Below are positions 1 through 6,327 of a stretch of DNA of 6,327 bases, piece after piece. Made by a program: the position numbers and the translations under genes. Positions within the stretch are counted from its first letter, which is position 1. Every line of letters begins with the position of its first letter. The stretch is from positions 1 to 6,327 of the forward strand of contig PITX01000085.1 in assembly GCA_017577345.1 (NCBI GenBank), read 5' to 3'. This DNA comes from Clostridiales bacterium. Lineage in GTDB: Bacteria > Bacillota > Clostridia > Oscillospirales > Oscillospiraceae. A model generated the notes under the pieces. The model was not told where the DNA came from, did not search any database, and saw nothing but the letters and a program-made list of their open reading frames with translations.

Positions 1-397
1 CCTGAAAGCCATCGGAACAACCGTCTACTGTGCCTGAAACGACCAGCAGAGATTGGGAAAACAGATCATCCTCGGTTATTTCTGGCAGAAGTTCGGAAAT
101 ATATACGGTTACGCCTTCTGTCGGCTGCTCGTAATCGGGTTGGGTTGCTTTTCCCTGCGTTAGTATCTGCATTTCAATCTGACTTGTCACTGTGGGTGGA
201 TGCAATGTTTCCGAAGGGTCTGCTTGTTGTGTCTTTGGAAGCAGCACCACCCCAAGGCAGGCAGCCGCGCAGAGGCAGGCAGCAAGGACACCCCATTTGA
301 CCCACGGTCGCATTTTTCGTTTTTCGGCTTTTTGCGCCTCCTCGATGTACTCGTCTTTTACCTGTGAGAGTGCTTCATAAAGCTTTTCCGATCTCAT
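1..397 (-). CDS. Putative anti-sigma factor or sigma-linked membrane protein (3' end outside window)
   Basis: An open frame of 132 complete codons runs from an ATG at 397-395 to the left edge without a stop, so the C-terminus is missing. The ATG overlaps the sigma gene's TGA (ATGA, 397-394), which points to translational coupling and a joint function. Residues 1-31 are charged and lysine/glutamate rich (predicted cytoplasmic). About residues 32-53 form one hydrophobic segment (WGVLAACLCAAACLGVVLL), and the rest, a threonine/glutamine/proline-rich linker followed by a more structured part with a VVSGTVDG stretch, is predicted to be outside the membrane. This topology fits an anti-sigma factor that holds the sigma factor with its short inner domain and senses something outside. 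No zinc-binding HxxxCxxC motif is visible in the N-terminus, so it is not a recognisable classical ZAS-type anti-sigma factor. The ligand is unknown. The family assignment rests mainly on gene context. Confidence 0.7.
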   Translation of the reverse strand, partial: MRSEKLYEALSQVKDEYIEEAQKAEKRKMRPWVKWGVLAACLCAAACLGVVLLPKTQQADPSETLHPPTVTSQIEMQILTQGKATQPDYEQPTEGVTVYISELLPEITEDDLFSQSLLVVSGTVDGCSDGFQ

Positions 398-951
398 AAC
401 AAAATGTCCTCCTTTTCCAGTGCCGCCTTCAGTACCCTGCGCAGGCGGTACATTTTCTGTGCCAGCTTCTCCGGTTGAATGCCGCGTTCCCGGGCAAGTG
501 CTGTCAAGGGCTCGCCGTTCCAGTAGCGACGCATAAACAAAATGCGGTCATCCTTTGAAAGCGTTGCAAGCCATGCGTTCAGATATTCGGTCAGTTCCCG
601 TGCTTCAACCTCCTGCGCGACGCTTTGCGGCGCAGGAACGCACTCATCCAGTTCTTCAAGCAGCAGTGTCAGCTCACATTGACGCTTTAGTGCTCGGGCA
701 CTGCGCCAACGGTCAATGGCGTTGTTCCGCACGAGCCGCGCAAGCCATGGGCAAAGCTTCTGCGGATACTGCGGCGGGATGGAATTCCATGTCTGAAAAT
801 AGGCATCGCTCACGCAGTCCGCTGCCTCCTGCCGATCTGCCAGAATGTTTCCGGCAAGCCTGCGCAAAAGTGCGCCGTATTTTTGCTCCGTTTCGGAAAT
901 CGCAGCCTCGTCCCGTTTCCGGTACAGGGCTATGATCCTTTCATCCTCCAT
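394..951 (-). CDS. ECF-like RNA polymerase sigma factor (sigma-70 family)
   Basis: This 185-residue protein has the size and two-domain layout of an extracytoplasmic-function sigma factor. Region 2 spans about residues 9-87, with a region 2.3/2.4-like stretch (DCVSDAYFQTWNSIPP at 46-60, then WLARLVRNNAIDRWRS at 69-84) that would bind and melt the -10 element. A variable linker (about 88-120) leads to region 4 at about 125-179. Its helix-turn-helix (about 148-172, LTALARERGIQPEKLAQKMY) would bind the -35 element. The ATG at 951-949 is preceded by AAAGGAGGA (964-956), so the start is well supported. It is co-transcribed with, and overlaps by 4 bases, a membrane protein that is probably its anti-sigma factor. 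It is therefore expected to be released by an envelope or environmental signal and to activate its own operon. Its regulon cannot be read from the window. Confidence 0.9.
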   Translation of the reverse strand: MEDERIIALYRKRDEAAISETEQKYGALLRRLAGNILADRQEAADCVSDAYFQTWNSIPPQYPQKLCPWLARLVRNNAIDRWRSARALKRQCELTLLLEELDECVPAPQSVAQEVEARELTEYLNAWLATLSKDDRILFMRRYWNGEPLTALARERGIQPEKLAQKMYRLRRVLKAALEKEDILL

Positions 952-973
952 GGTGTCCTCCTTTCTTCGCTCT

Positions 974-1005
974 CTGTTTATTAAGACGGAAAAACAGGCG
1001 GTTCA
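974..1005 (-). promoter_or_regulatory. Possible promoter/operator region of the sigma factor operon
   Basis: Read on the minus strand, this stretch contains TGAAC (1005-1001) and CGTCTTAATA (988-979). These resemble ECF -35 (AAC-containing) and -10 (CGTC) elements, as expected for an autoregulated sigma operon. The gap between TGAAC and CGTC is only 12 bases, shorter than the roughly 16 usual for ECF promoters. The true -35 may therefore be the A-rich stretch just upstream (GCAAATGA), or the promoter may be of another class. A 6-base inverted repeat (CTGTTT at 974-979, AAACAG at 992-997) flanks the CGTC. The position ahead of the ribosome binding site is right; the element identity is tentative. 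Confidence 0.35.
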
Positions 1006-1030
1006 TTTGCTATTCACGGTATTTTTTATA

Positions 1031-1063
1031 AAAAAAACTTCTGCGACCGGGTGCCGCAGAAGT
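1031..1063 (-). terminator. Rho-independent terminator of the der-plsY-gpsA-gtrA operon
   Basis: A perfect 9-base-pair stem (ACTTCTGCG, 1037-1045, pairing with CGCAGAAGT, 1055-1063) encloses a 9-base loop. On the minus strand it is followed by seven T residues (1037-1031). It begins 8 bases after the gtrA stop codon, so it ends that operon and separates it from the sigma factor cassette. The plus-strand side lacks an immediate T run, so it works in one direction. Confidence 0.93.
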
Positions 1064-1071
1064 AATTTATG

Positions 1072-1494
1072 TTACTTTTTTGCCAGTTCGTTGGTATCAA
1101 TGCTGTCACGGAACACGAAAAATCTGTCGTACAGGAATTCCAGTACGAAATTCAGCACCATGTTAATTGCCGTTACCAGATATTCGTTCCAGCCCTGTCC
1201 CGCTGTCAGAAAATGCTCCAGCCAAGTTGACGCAGGGGTAAAGATCGCATAAAACAGTGCGACCTTCAGCATCGCGATCGGTACATTGTTTGCTGACTGG
1301 AAGGTGTAGCGGCGATTGAGGGTGAAATTCCACACGACCGACAGCACCAGTGCGATCAGATAGCTGACCCAATAGTCCAGGTGCAGCAGTTCATTCAGCA
1401 GTGTAAATGTTCCGATCTGGATCACTCCTGCCGAAATGGAAAACAGCAGGAACTTCAGCGAACGGAGCAGCTCTTTTTTCTTTTCTGCGTTCAT
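1072..1494 (-). CDS. GtrA-family small membrane protein
   Basis: This is a 140-residue, four-helix integral membrane protein with hydrophobic segments at about 13-35, 41-60, 73-93 and 102-122. Two stretches typical of the GtrA (GtrA/DPMS) family are visible: WNFTLNRRYTF (55-65) at the end of helix 2, and NFVLEFLYDRFFVF (115-128) closing helix 4. Family members are thought to help move polyprenyl-phosphate-linked sugars across the membrane or to support glycosyltransferases in cell-surface glycan synthesis; the substrate here is unknown. I chose the ATG at 1494-1492, 5 bases after the gpsA stop, because GAGG at 1506-1503 sits 8 bases ahead of it. A frame-matched TTG at 1512-1510 would add six residues but is less well placed. 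It is the last gene of the operon and is followed directly by the terminator. No glycosyltransferase gene lies beside it, so its partner must be elsewhere. Confidence 0.88.
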   Translation of the reverse strand: MNAEKKKELLRSLKFLLFSISAGVIQIGTFTLLNELLHLDYWVSYLIALVLSVVWNFTLNRRYTFQSANNVPIAMLKVALFYAIFTPASTWLEHFLTAGQGWNEYLVTAINMVLNFVLEFLYDRFFVFRDSIDTNELAKK

Positions 1495-1499
1495 CTTCT

Positions 1500-2501
1500 T
1501 TACCTCGCCCAATCGGAATATGCCGCTTCTGCCGTTTTCTGCCGCTCCATCAGCGTATGGATCGCTTCTCGCGGATCGCGGTTTTCATAAAGGACTTCGT
1601 ATGCCGCCTTTGTGATCGGCATCTCCACGCCGTGCTTTTCCGCCAGCTTCCACGCCGCTCTTGCGGCATAGTAGCCCTCGACAACTGCGCCGACCTGCTT
1701 CATTGCCTCCTGTACGCCAACGCCCTGACCGATCAGAATACCGGCACGGCGGTTGCGCGAGTGCATGGAGGTACAGGTGACGATCAGATCGCCTACGCCT
1801 GCAAGTCCGGCAAAAGTCTCCCGGGAGGCGCCCAGTGCCATGCCCAGCCTTGCAAGCTCCGCCAGTCCGCGTGTCATCAGAAGTGCCTTGGTATTATCGC
1901 CGTAGCCCAGTCCGTCGCAGATGCCTGCGCAAAGTGCAATCACATTCTTGTGCGCCGCACCTAACTCAACACCGACCGTATCCGGGCTGGTATAGACGCG
2001 AAGACGCTCGCACATAAACGCGGTCTGAACGGCTTCCGCAAGCTCTTTATCCGCACACGCGGCAACAACGCCGGTCGGAATGCCGCGGCTGACCTCCTCG
2101 GCGTGAGAAGGACCGGACAGAGCAACAACGATCTTCCCCGTTTCCTGCTCGACAAGCTCGCTCATGCGCAAGCCGGTTTCTTCCTCAATGCCCTTTGTGA
2201 CGGACACAATGACGGCATCCTCGCGCAGATACGGTGCAAATGCCTTAGCCGTACTGCGTACTGCGAAGGACGGCGTTGCAAACACGACCATATCCATGCC
2301 CTGTGCCGCAAAAGGCTCCGAAGTGAAGCAAAGCTCCTTCGGCAGTGCAACACCGGGCAGAAACGGATTCTGACAGGTCGCGGCGAGCTGCTCACTCTCC
2401 TGTGCACAGTACGACCAGAGCGTTACAGTATGTCCGTTTTGCAGCAGACGGATTGCAAGAGCCGTGCCCCAGCCGCCGCTGCCTGCTACCAGTATTTTCA
2501 A
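1500..2501 (-). CDS. gpsA: NAD(P)H-dependent glycerol-3-phosphate dehydrogenase
   Basis: This cytoplasmic enzyme reduces dihydroxyacetone phosphate to sn-glycerol 3-phosphate, the backbone for phospholipids. The 333-residue length is normal for the family. The N-terminal Rossmann fold starts at once (KILVAGSGGWGTALA, with the glycine motif at 7-12), followed by VTKGIEEETG (101-110, conserved Lys103) and GPSHAEEV (130-137). The C-terminal helical domain carries GAAHKNVIAL (181-190, catalytic Lys185), DNTKALLMTRGLAEL (202-216) and GVGDLIVTCTSMHSRNRR (235-252). The start is a TTG at 2501-2499. No ATG fits, because the first beta strand begins at residue 2; GAGGG (2513-2509) lies 7 bases upstream. 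The TTG overlaps the plsY stop as TTGA, suggesting coupled translation with the enzyme that uses its product. The weak start codon may lower its yield relative to PlsY. Confidence 0.97.
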   Translation of the reverse strand: MKILVAGSGGWGTALAIRLLQNGHTVTLWSYCAQESEQLAATCQNPFLPGVALPKELCFTSEPFAAQGMDMVVFATPSFAVRSTAKAFAPYLREDAVIVSVTKGIEEETGLRMSELVEQETGKIVVALSGPSHAEEVSRGIPTGVVAACADKELAEAVQTAFMCERLRVYTSPDTVGVELGAAHKNVIALCAGICDGLGYGDNTKALLMTRGLAELARLGMALGASRETFAGLAGVGDLIVTCTSMHSRNRRAGILIGQGVGVQEAMKQVGAVVEGYYAARAAWKLAEKHGVEMPITKAAYEVLYENRDPREAIHTLMERQKTAEAAYSDWAR

Positions 2502-3127
2502 TTTGCTTCCCTCTCGTTCTTGTACTTATGGAAATAGGTCTTGCGTTCCTTGCCGTGCAGCAGTCGCGTTATATTGCTGCGGTGCATAAAAATCACGGTC
2601 AGGGTCATCAGGATGACCAGTCCCCAAATGATTGGCTGCTCGGTATAGAAAATCACCGCCAGTACAGAAAAAACGATCATTCCCAGCATGGATGCAAGTG
2701 AAACATAGCGTGTCAGGAAAAATACGATAAAAAAGACCGCAATCGCAATCAGAAAGATACGCCAATCGAGCATCAGACCGACTGCACCGCTGCAAAGCAC
2801 TCCCTTGCCGCCTTGAAAACCGAAATAAGCGGGAAAAATGTGCCCGATCTGCACGGCAACGCCGGCGACCATCTTCGCAAGAAGAGGCTCCTCCGGCAAG
2901 ATGAGCGTCGCAATCAGGCAGGCGGCGATCGTCTTGCCGAAGTCGATCAGCACGACAAGCAGTGTTGCCCAGCCGCCGTAGGAACGCAGGAAATTCGTCA
3001 GGCCTGCATTGCCGCTTCCCTTTTCGCGCACATCCTCGTGCATTTTCAGGCGGGAAATCAGAATGGCACCATTCCAGCCGCCAAGCAGAAATCCGACTGC
3101 GATACAGGCAAGCACCTTCCAGACCAT
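2498..3127 (-). CDS. plsY: Acyl-phosphate:glycerol-3-phosphate acyltransferase PlsY
   Basis: PlsY is an integral membrane enzyme that transfers the acyl group from acyl-phosphate (made by PlsX) to the 1-position of glycerol 3-phosphate, giving lysophosphatidic acid. The 209-residue protein has several hydrophobic segments and the three family motifs. Motif 1 is KGSGNAGLTN (36-45), a variant of the usual SGNxGATN. Motif 2 is GHIFPAYFGFQGGKGV (95-110). Motif 3 is HRSNITRLLHGKERK (182-196). A DFGKT stretch (62-66) matches the conserved Asp/Lys after motif 1. The ATG (3127-3125) follows the der stop by 3 bases and its AAGGAGG site (3142-3136) lies inside the end of der. It overlaps gpsA, which supplies its substrate. 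The C-terminus is charged (KERKTYFHKYKNEREAN) and probably cytoplasmic. Confidence 0.96.
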   Translation of the reverse strand: MVWKVLACIAVGFLLGGWNGAILISRLKMHEDVREKGSGNAGLTNFLRSYGGWATLLVVLIDFGKTIAACLIATLILPEEPLLAKMVAGVAVQIGHIFPAYFGFQGGKGVLCSGAVGLMLDWRIFLIAIAVFFIVFFLTRYVSLASMLGMIVFSVLAVIFYTEQPIIWGLVILMTLTVIFMHRSNITRLLHGKERKTYFHKYKNEREAN

Positions 3128-3130
3128 CAG

Positions 3131-4459
<1,329 letters not shown>

Positions 4460-4467
4460 ACGCATTG

Positions 4468-4475
4468 CCTCCTTT
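4468..4475 (-). promoter_or_regulatory. Ribosome binding site of der (decides the start codon)
   Basis: AAAGGAGG on the minus strand lies 2 bases before one in-frame ATG (4465-4463) and 8 bases before the next (4459-4457). Only the second has normal spacing, which supports the shorter Der protein. Confidence 0.85.
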
Positions 4476-4503
4476 CCTGTTGCCTATAATTTTCAATGAT
4501 ACT

Positions 4504-4532
4504 ATTATTGCACAAATTGCAGAAGAATTCAA
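4504..4532 (-). promoter_or_regulatory. Candidate sigma-A promoter of the der operon
   Basis: On the minus strand, TTGAAT (4532-4527, -35) and AATAAT (4509-4504, -10) are separated by exactly 17 bases. The -10 box matches the consensus at 5 of 6 positions and the -35 at 4 of 6. The predicted transcript start near 4497 would give a leader of about 40 bases ahead of der. The -35 abuts the T tract of the upstream rpmF terminator, so the two elements are packed back to back. Positions are read directly; activity is inferred. Confidence 0.55.
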
Positions 4533-4565
4533 CAAAAAAGAAAAGAGGAAGGTCATGCCTTCCTC
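4533..4565 (-). terminator. Rho-independent terminator of yceD-rpmF
   Basis: An 8-base-pair stem (GAGGAAGG, 4545-4552, pairing with CCTTCCTC, 4558-4565) closes a 5-base loop. On the minus strand it is followed by TTTTCTTTTTTG (4544-4533). It begins 20 bases after the rpmF stop, so ribosomal protein L32 expression is largely separated from the der operon. Confidence 0.92.
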
Positions 4566-4585
4566 GTCTCTCATTCATTCACGAA

Positions 4586-4774
4586 TTACTTTGCCTCAGC
4601 GGCAGGAAGAACCTCGCGGCCATTGTAGGTACCGCAATTCTTGCAAGCTCTGTGGGGCAGGCGCGGTTCGCCGCATTTCGGGCAGGCAACAACGCCGGGC
4701 ACGGAGAGCTTCCAATGAGAACTGCGTCTCTTATCCCGTCTCGCCTTGGAAACCTTACATTTCGGAACAGCCAT
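4586..4774 (-). CDS. rpmF: 50S ribosomal protein L32
   Basis: This 62-residue basic protein of the large ribosomal subunit opens with the family signature [20 protein letters not shown], followed by WKL. It carries two CxxC pairs (CPKC at 31-34 and CKNC at 44-47) that form a zinc ribbon, so this is the zinc-binding (C+) form. The ATG at 4774-4772 is chosen because AGGAGG (4788-4783) lies 8 bases upstream and because L32 proteins start with MAVPK; a GTG further upstream (4783-4781) would fall inside that site. It lies 33 bases after yceD, the usual partner, and is followed by a terminator. In many bacteria plsX follows rpmF; here the next gene is der, behind its own promoter. Confidence 0.97.
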   Translation of the reverse strand: MAVPKCKVSKARRDKRRSSHWKLSVPGVVACPKCGEPRLPHRACKNCGTYNGREVLPAAEAK

Positions 4775-4807
4775 GAATGACACCTCCTATGTCAGAGTGG
4801 TAATAGA

Positions 4808-5311
4808 TTACTTATCCTTCAACAGCTGCCCAAGGACAGCCAAACGGGGATCAGCTTCGGGACGGCACGAGCACGGACCGTCATTCAGATTCTTACCGCA
4901 GCGGAAGCACAGCCCCTTGCAGGACGGCTTGCACAGCAGCTTGGAATCCATGTTGAGCACGAACGCAGTGGTAAGGATCTCGTCAAGATCCGCCGTATCA
5001 TCCTCCAAAAGGAAGGTCCATTCATCCGCTTCATCCTCATTTTCCAGCTCGGTGGTGAGGACGGCGCAAACGGGATAGGAAATACTCCGCTCAAATTCAG
5101 AAGCACAGCGGTCACAGATGCCGTGCAGCACCGTTTCAAGAACTGCCTCCAGCAGAAGAACACCCGCAGTATTGCGAACCGTACCCTTTGCCGAAACAGG
5201 CTCCTGTACCGGGCAGCTTCCGCCGAACTGCATATCGTGCAGATCCAGCGAAGTTTCAAACGGCACCACGCTGTTCGGCGTTTCGATGATTTTAGACAAC
5301 CTTAACAGCAT
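4808..5311 (-). CDS. yceD: YceD family protein (DUF177), linked to ribosomal large-subunit maturation
   Basis: The 167-residue protein matches the YceD/DUF177 family in length and in its position immediately upstream of rpmF. The family is implicated in 23S rRNA accumulation or processing, but its biochemical activity is not settled. Visible features are a CDRC pair (66-69) in the core and a C-terminal cysteine cluster (Cys127, 131, 135, 138, 147, 149) within LCKPSCKGLCFRCGKNL. That cluster is followed by DPRLAVLGQLL (154-164), the typical end of the family. The cysteines suggest metal binding. A strongly acidic stretch (ELENEDEADEW, 88-98) lies between. The ATG at 5311-5309 has a modest AGGGG site (5322-5318) 6 bases upstream, about 27 bases after the predicted transcript start. 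It is the first gene of the yceD-rpmF operon. Confidence 0.92.
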   Translation of the reverse strand: MLLRLSKIIETPNSVVPFETSLDLHDMQFGGSCPVQEPVSAKGTVRNTAGVLLLEAVLETVLHGICDRCASEFERSISYPVCAVLTTELENEDEADEWTFLLEDDTADLDEILTTAFVLNMDSKLLCKPSCKGLCFRCGKNLNDGPCSCRPEADPRLAVLGQLLKDK

Positions 5312-5344
5312 AGCAATCCCCTATTTCATAGTCGTGCAGAAGAT

Positions 5345-5373
5345 ATTATAACGGCTGAATGTCTGTTTGTCAA
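5345..5373 (-). promoter_or_regulatory. Consensus sigma-A promoter of yceD-rpmF
   Basis: On the minus strand, TTGACA (5373-5368) and TATAAT (5350-5345) match the housekeeping consensus at all 12 positions with an optimal 17-base spacer. Two A6 tracts (5391-5386 and 5383-5378) lie just upstream of the -35, like an UP element contacted by the RNA polymerase alpha subunit. Transcription should begin near 5338. Such strength suits a ribosomal protein operon. Confidence 0.93.
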
Positions 5374-5406
5374 ATGCTTTTTTACTTTTTTCACGCAAAA
5401 AAACGC

Positions 5407-5435
5407 TTGACTTTCCCGTTTTTCTGCCGCATAGT
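5407..5435 (+). promoter_or_regulatory. Candidate sigma-A promoter of the pseudouridine synthase gene
   Basis: TTGACT (5407-5412, 5 of 6 consensus positions) and CATAGT (5430-5435, 4 of 6) are separated by 17 bases, with an A7 tract (5397-5403) just ahead of the -35. The start would be near 5442, giving a short leader of about 17 bases that includes the ribosome binding site. It is clearly weaker than the divergent promoter, and the two -35 boxes are 33 bases apart. Confidence 0.5.
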
Positions 5436-5445
5436 AGAAAACAAC

Positions 5446-5453
5446 AGGAGGTG
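5446..5453 (+). promoter_or_regulatory. Ribosome binding site that fixes a GTG start
   Basis: AGGAGGTG is a near-perfect match to the 3' end of 16S rRNA. Its GGAGG core lies 7 bases before the GTG at 5459, and no in-frame ATG is nearby, so this site identifies the start of the pseudouridine synthase. Confidence 0.9.
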
Positions 5454-5458
5454 AAGCC

Positions 5459-6327
5459 GTGAAAGAACTGAAAATCGGTCCCAATGACGCAGGTCAGCGG
5501 CTTGACCGCTTCCTTGCAAAGGCCGTTCCCCTGCTCCCGGCTTCCCTGGCGCAGAAGTATATCCGGCTCAAGCGCATCAAGCGCAATCATGCCCGTGCAC
5601 AGCGCGATGACCGTTTGGAGGCAGGCGATGTATTACAGCTTTACATCAACGACGAGTTTTTTGACACGCCATCGGAGGAAAACGCTTATCTGACCGTTTC
5701 CGCGCCAAAGCTGAACATCATTTATGAGGATGAAAATATTCTTCTTGTCGATAAAAAGCCCGGTGTTGCCGTGCATCCGCACGACGGTGCGGAATACGGA
5801 AAGACGCTGATTGACCACATTCAGGCGTATCTCTACGCCAAGCGCGAATGGCGTCCGCGGGAGGAGAATTCCTTCACCCCGGCGCTGTGCAACCGCATTG
5901 ACCGCAACACCGGCGGCATCGTGATCGCCGCAAAGACTGCCGAAGCACTGCGCGTCTTAAATCAGAAAATCAAAGACCGCGAACTGGATAAGCGGTATCT
6001 TGCCATCGTGGAGGGTACGCCGAAGCCGAAATGCGGTGTATTAAAGGGCTACCTGTTCAAGGATGCTGTGAAAAACCGCGTCTTTGTCACCGATCAGCCG
6101 CAGGCAGGCTCCAAATCCTGCGAAACACGCTATGAGGTTTTAGAAAGCCGTAACGGGCTTTCGCTTGTGGAATGTGAACTGATCACCGGACGCACCCATC
6201 AGATCCGCGCCCAGTTCGCCCACGCAGGTCATCCCCTGCTGGGCGATGGAAAATACGGTAAGCTCGATAAGCGTTATGACCGCAAGTATCAGGCACTCTA
6301 TTCGTACAAGCTGACCTTCTGCTTTAC
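5459..6327 (+). CDS. RluA-family 23S rRNA-type pseudouridine synthase (3' end outside window)
   Basis: From a GTG start the frame stays open for 289 codons to the right edge. This family converts specific uridines in 23S rRNA (some members tRNA) to pseudouridine. About residues 12-62 form an S4-like RNA-binding domain (GQRLDRFLAKAV to RLEAGDVLQLYI). The catalytic domain starts near 86 with NIIYEDENILLVDKKPGVAVHP (split at 86-95 and 96-107). It holds the catalytic loop NRIDRNTGG (145-153, Asp148 as the expected nucleophile), LDKRYLAIVEG (176-186) and GRTHQIRAQFAHAGHPLLGD (244-263). The loop differs from the common HRLDxxTSG by Asn for His and Gly for Ser, so it belongs to a variant subgroup. 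The final LYSYKLTFCF resembles the last strand of the fold, so only a short tail is probably missing. The exact target uridine (RluC/RluD type) cannot be told from sequence alone. It is transcribed divergently from yceD-rpmF. Confidence 0.93.
   Translation, partial: MKELKIGPNDAGQRLDRFLAKAVPLLPASLAQKYIRLKRIKRNHARAQRDDRLEAGDVLQLYINDEFFDTPSEENAYLTVSAPKLNIIYEDENILLVDKKPGVAVHPHDGAEYGKTLIDHIQAYLYAKREWRPREENSFTPALCNRIDRNTGGIVIAAKTAEALRVLNQKIKDRELDKRYLAIVEGTPKPKCGVLKGYLFKDAVKNRVFVTDQPQAGSKSCETRYEVLESRNGLSLVECELITGRTHQIRAQFAHAGHPLLGDGKYGKLDKRYDRKYQALYSYKLTFCF

Noticed and set aside
192..380. A 62-codon plus-strand open frame
   Set aside because: Antisense to the membrane segment and linker of the sigma-linked membrane protein, which has a better start and an operon context.
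845..1252. A 135-codon plus-strand open frame over the sigma-gtrA gap
   Set aside because: It runs antisense through the sigma gene start, the terminator hairpin and gtrA; no sensible protein features are seen.
1407..1964. A 185-codon plus-strand open frame antisense to gpsA
   Set aside because: Shadow of gpsA codons; no domain, and the opposite strand encodes clear GpsA motifs throughout.
5312..5458. Possible ribosomal protein leader or riboswitch ahead of yceD
   Set aside because: The predicted transcript leader is only about 27 bases, too short for a structured leader, and the rest of the gap is taken up by the two promoters and A-tracts.
5321..5590. An 89-codon minus-strand open frame between yceD and the pseudouridine synthase
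   Set aside because: It covers the consensus yceD promoter and is antisense to the start of the synthase gene; no supporting protein features.

Overview
The window looks like an ordinary chromosomal segment from a mid-GC (about half G+C by eye) Gram-positive anaerobe, most likely a member of the Clostridia and plausibly Oscillospirales/Ruminococcaceae. This is an inference from the gene order yceD-rpmF and der-plsY-gpsA, strong AGGAGG ribosome binding sites, sigma-A type promoters and the protein sequences. No database search was possible. Seven complete genes and two genes cut by the window ends account for nearly all of it; no RNA gene, mobile element or CRISPR array was seen.

Left part (1-951, minus strand): a two-gene signalling cassette. 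It encodes an ECF-like sigma factor and, overlapping its stop by ATGA, a single-pass membrane protein cut by the left edge that is probably its anti-sigma partner. The 120-base gap upstream (952-1071) holds a possible sigma-factor promoter and the strong terminator of the neighbouring operon.

Centre (1072-4532, minus strand): a compact operon read der -> plsY -> gpsA -> gtrA. It encodes a ribosome-assembly GTPase, the acyl-phosphate glycerol-3-phosphate acyltransferase, the glycerol-3-phosphate dehydrogenase that makes its substrate, and a GtrA-family membrane protein. Spacing is tight: 3 bases, then a 4-base TTGA overlap, then 5 bases. A candidate promoter lies ahead of der and a rho-independent terminator follows gtrA. 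GpsA and PlsY catalyse consecutive steps of phospholipid synthesis.

Right part (4533-6327): yceD-rpmF on the minus strand, driven by a perfect TTGACA-17-TATAAT promoter and closed by its own terminator. Divergent from it on the plus strand is an RluA-family pseudouridine synthase gene cut by the right edge. L32, YceD, Der and the pseudouridine synthase all relate to the large ribosomal subunit or its maturation, so the region is a ribosome-plus-membrane-lipid housekeeping cluster. I found no convincing undescribed system. The most open items are the membrane partner of the sigma factor and the role of GtrA in a phospholipid operon.
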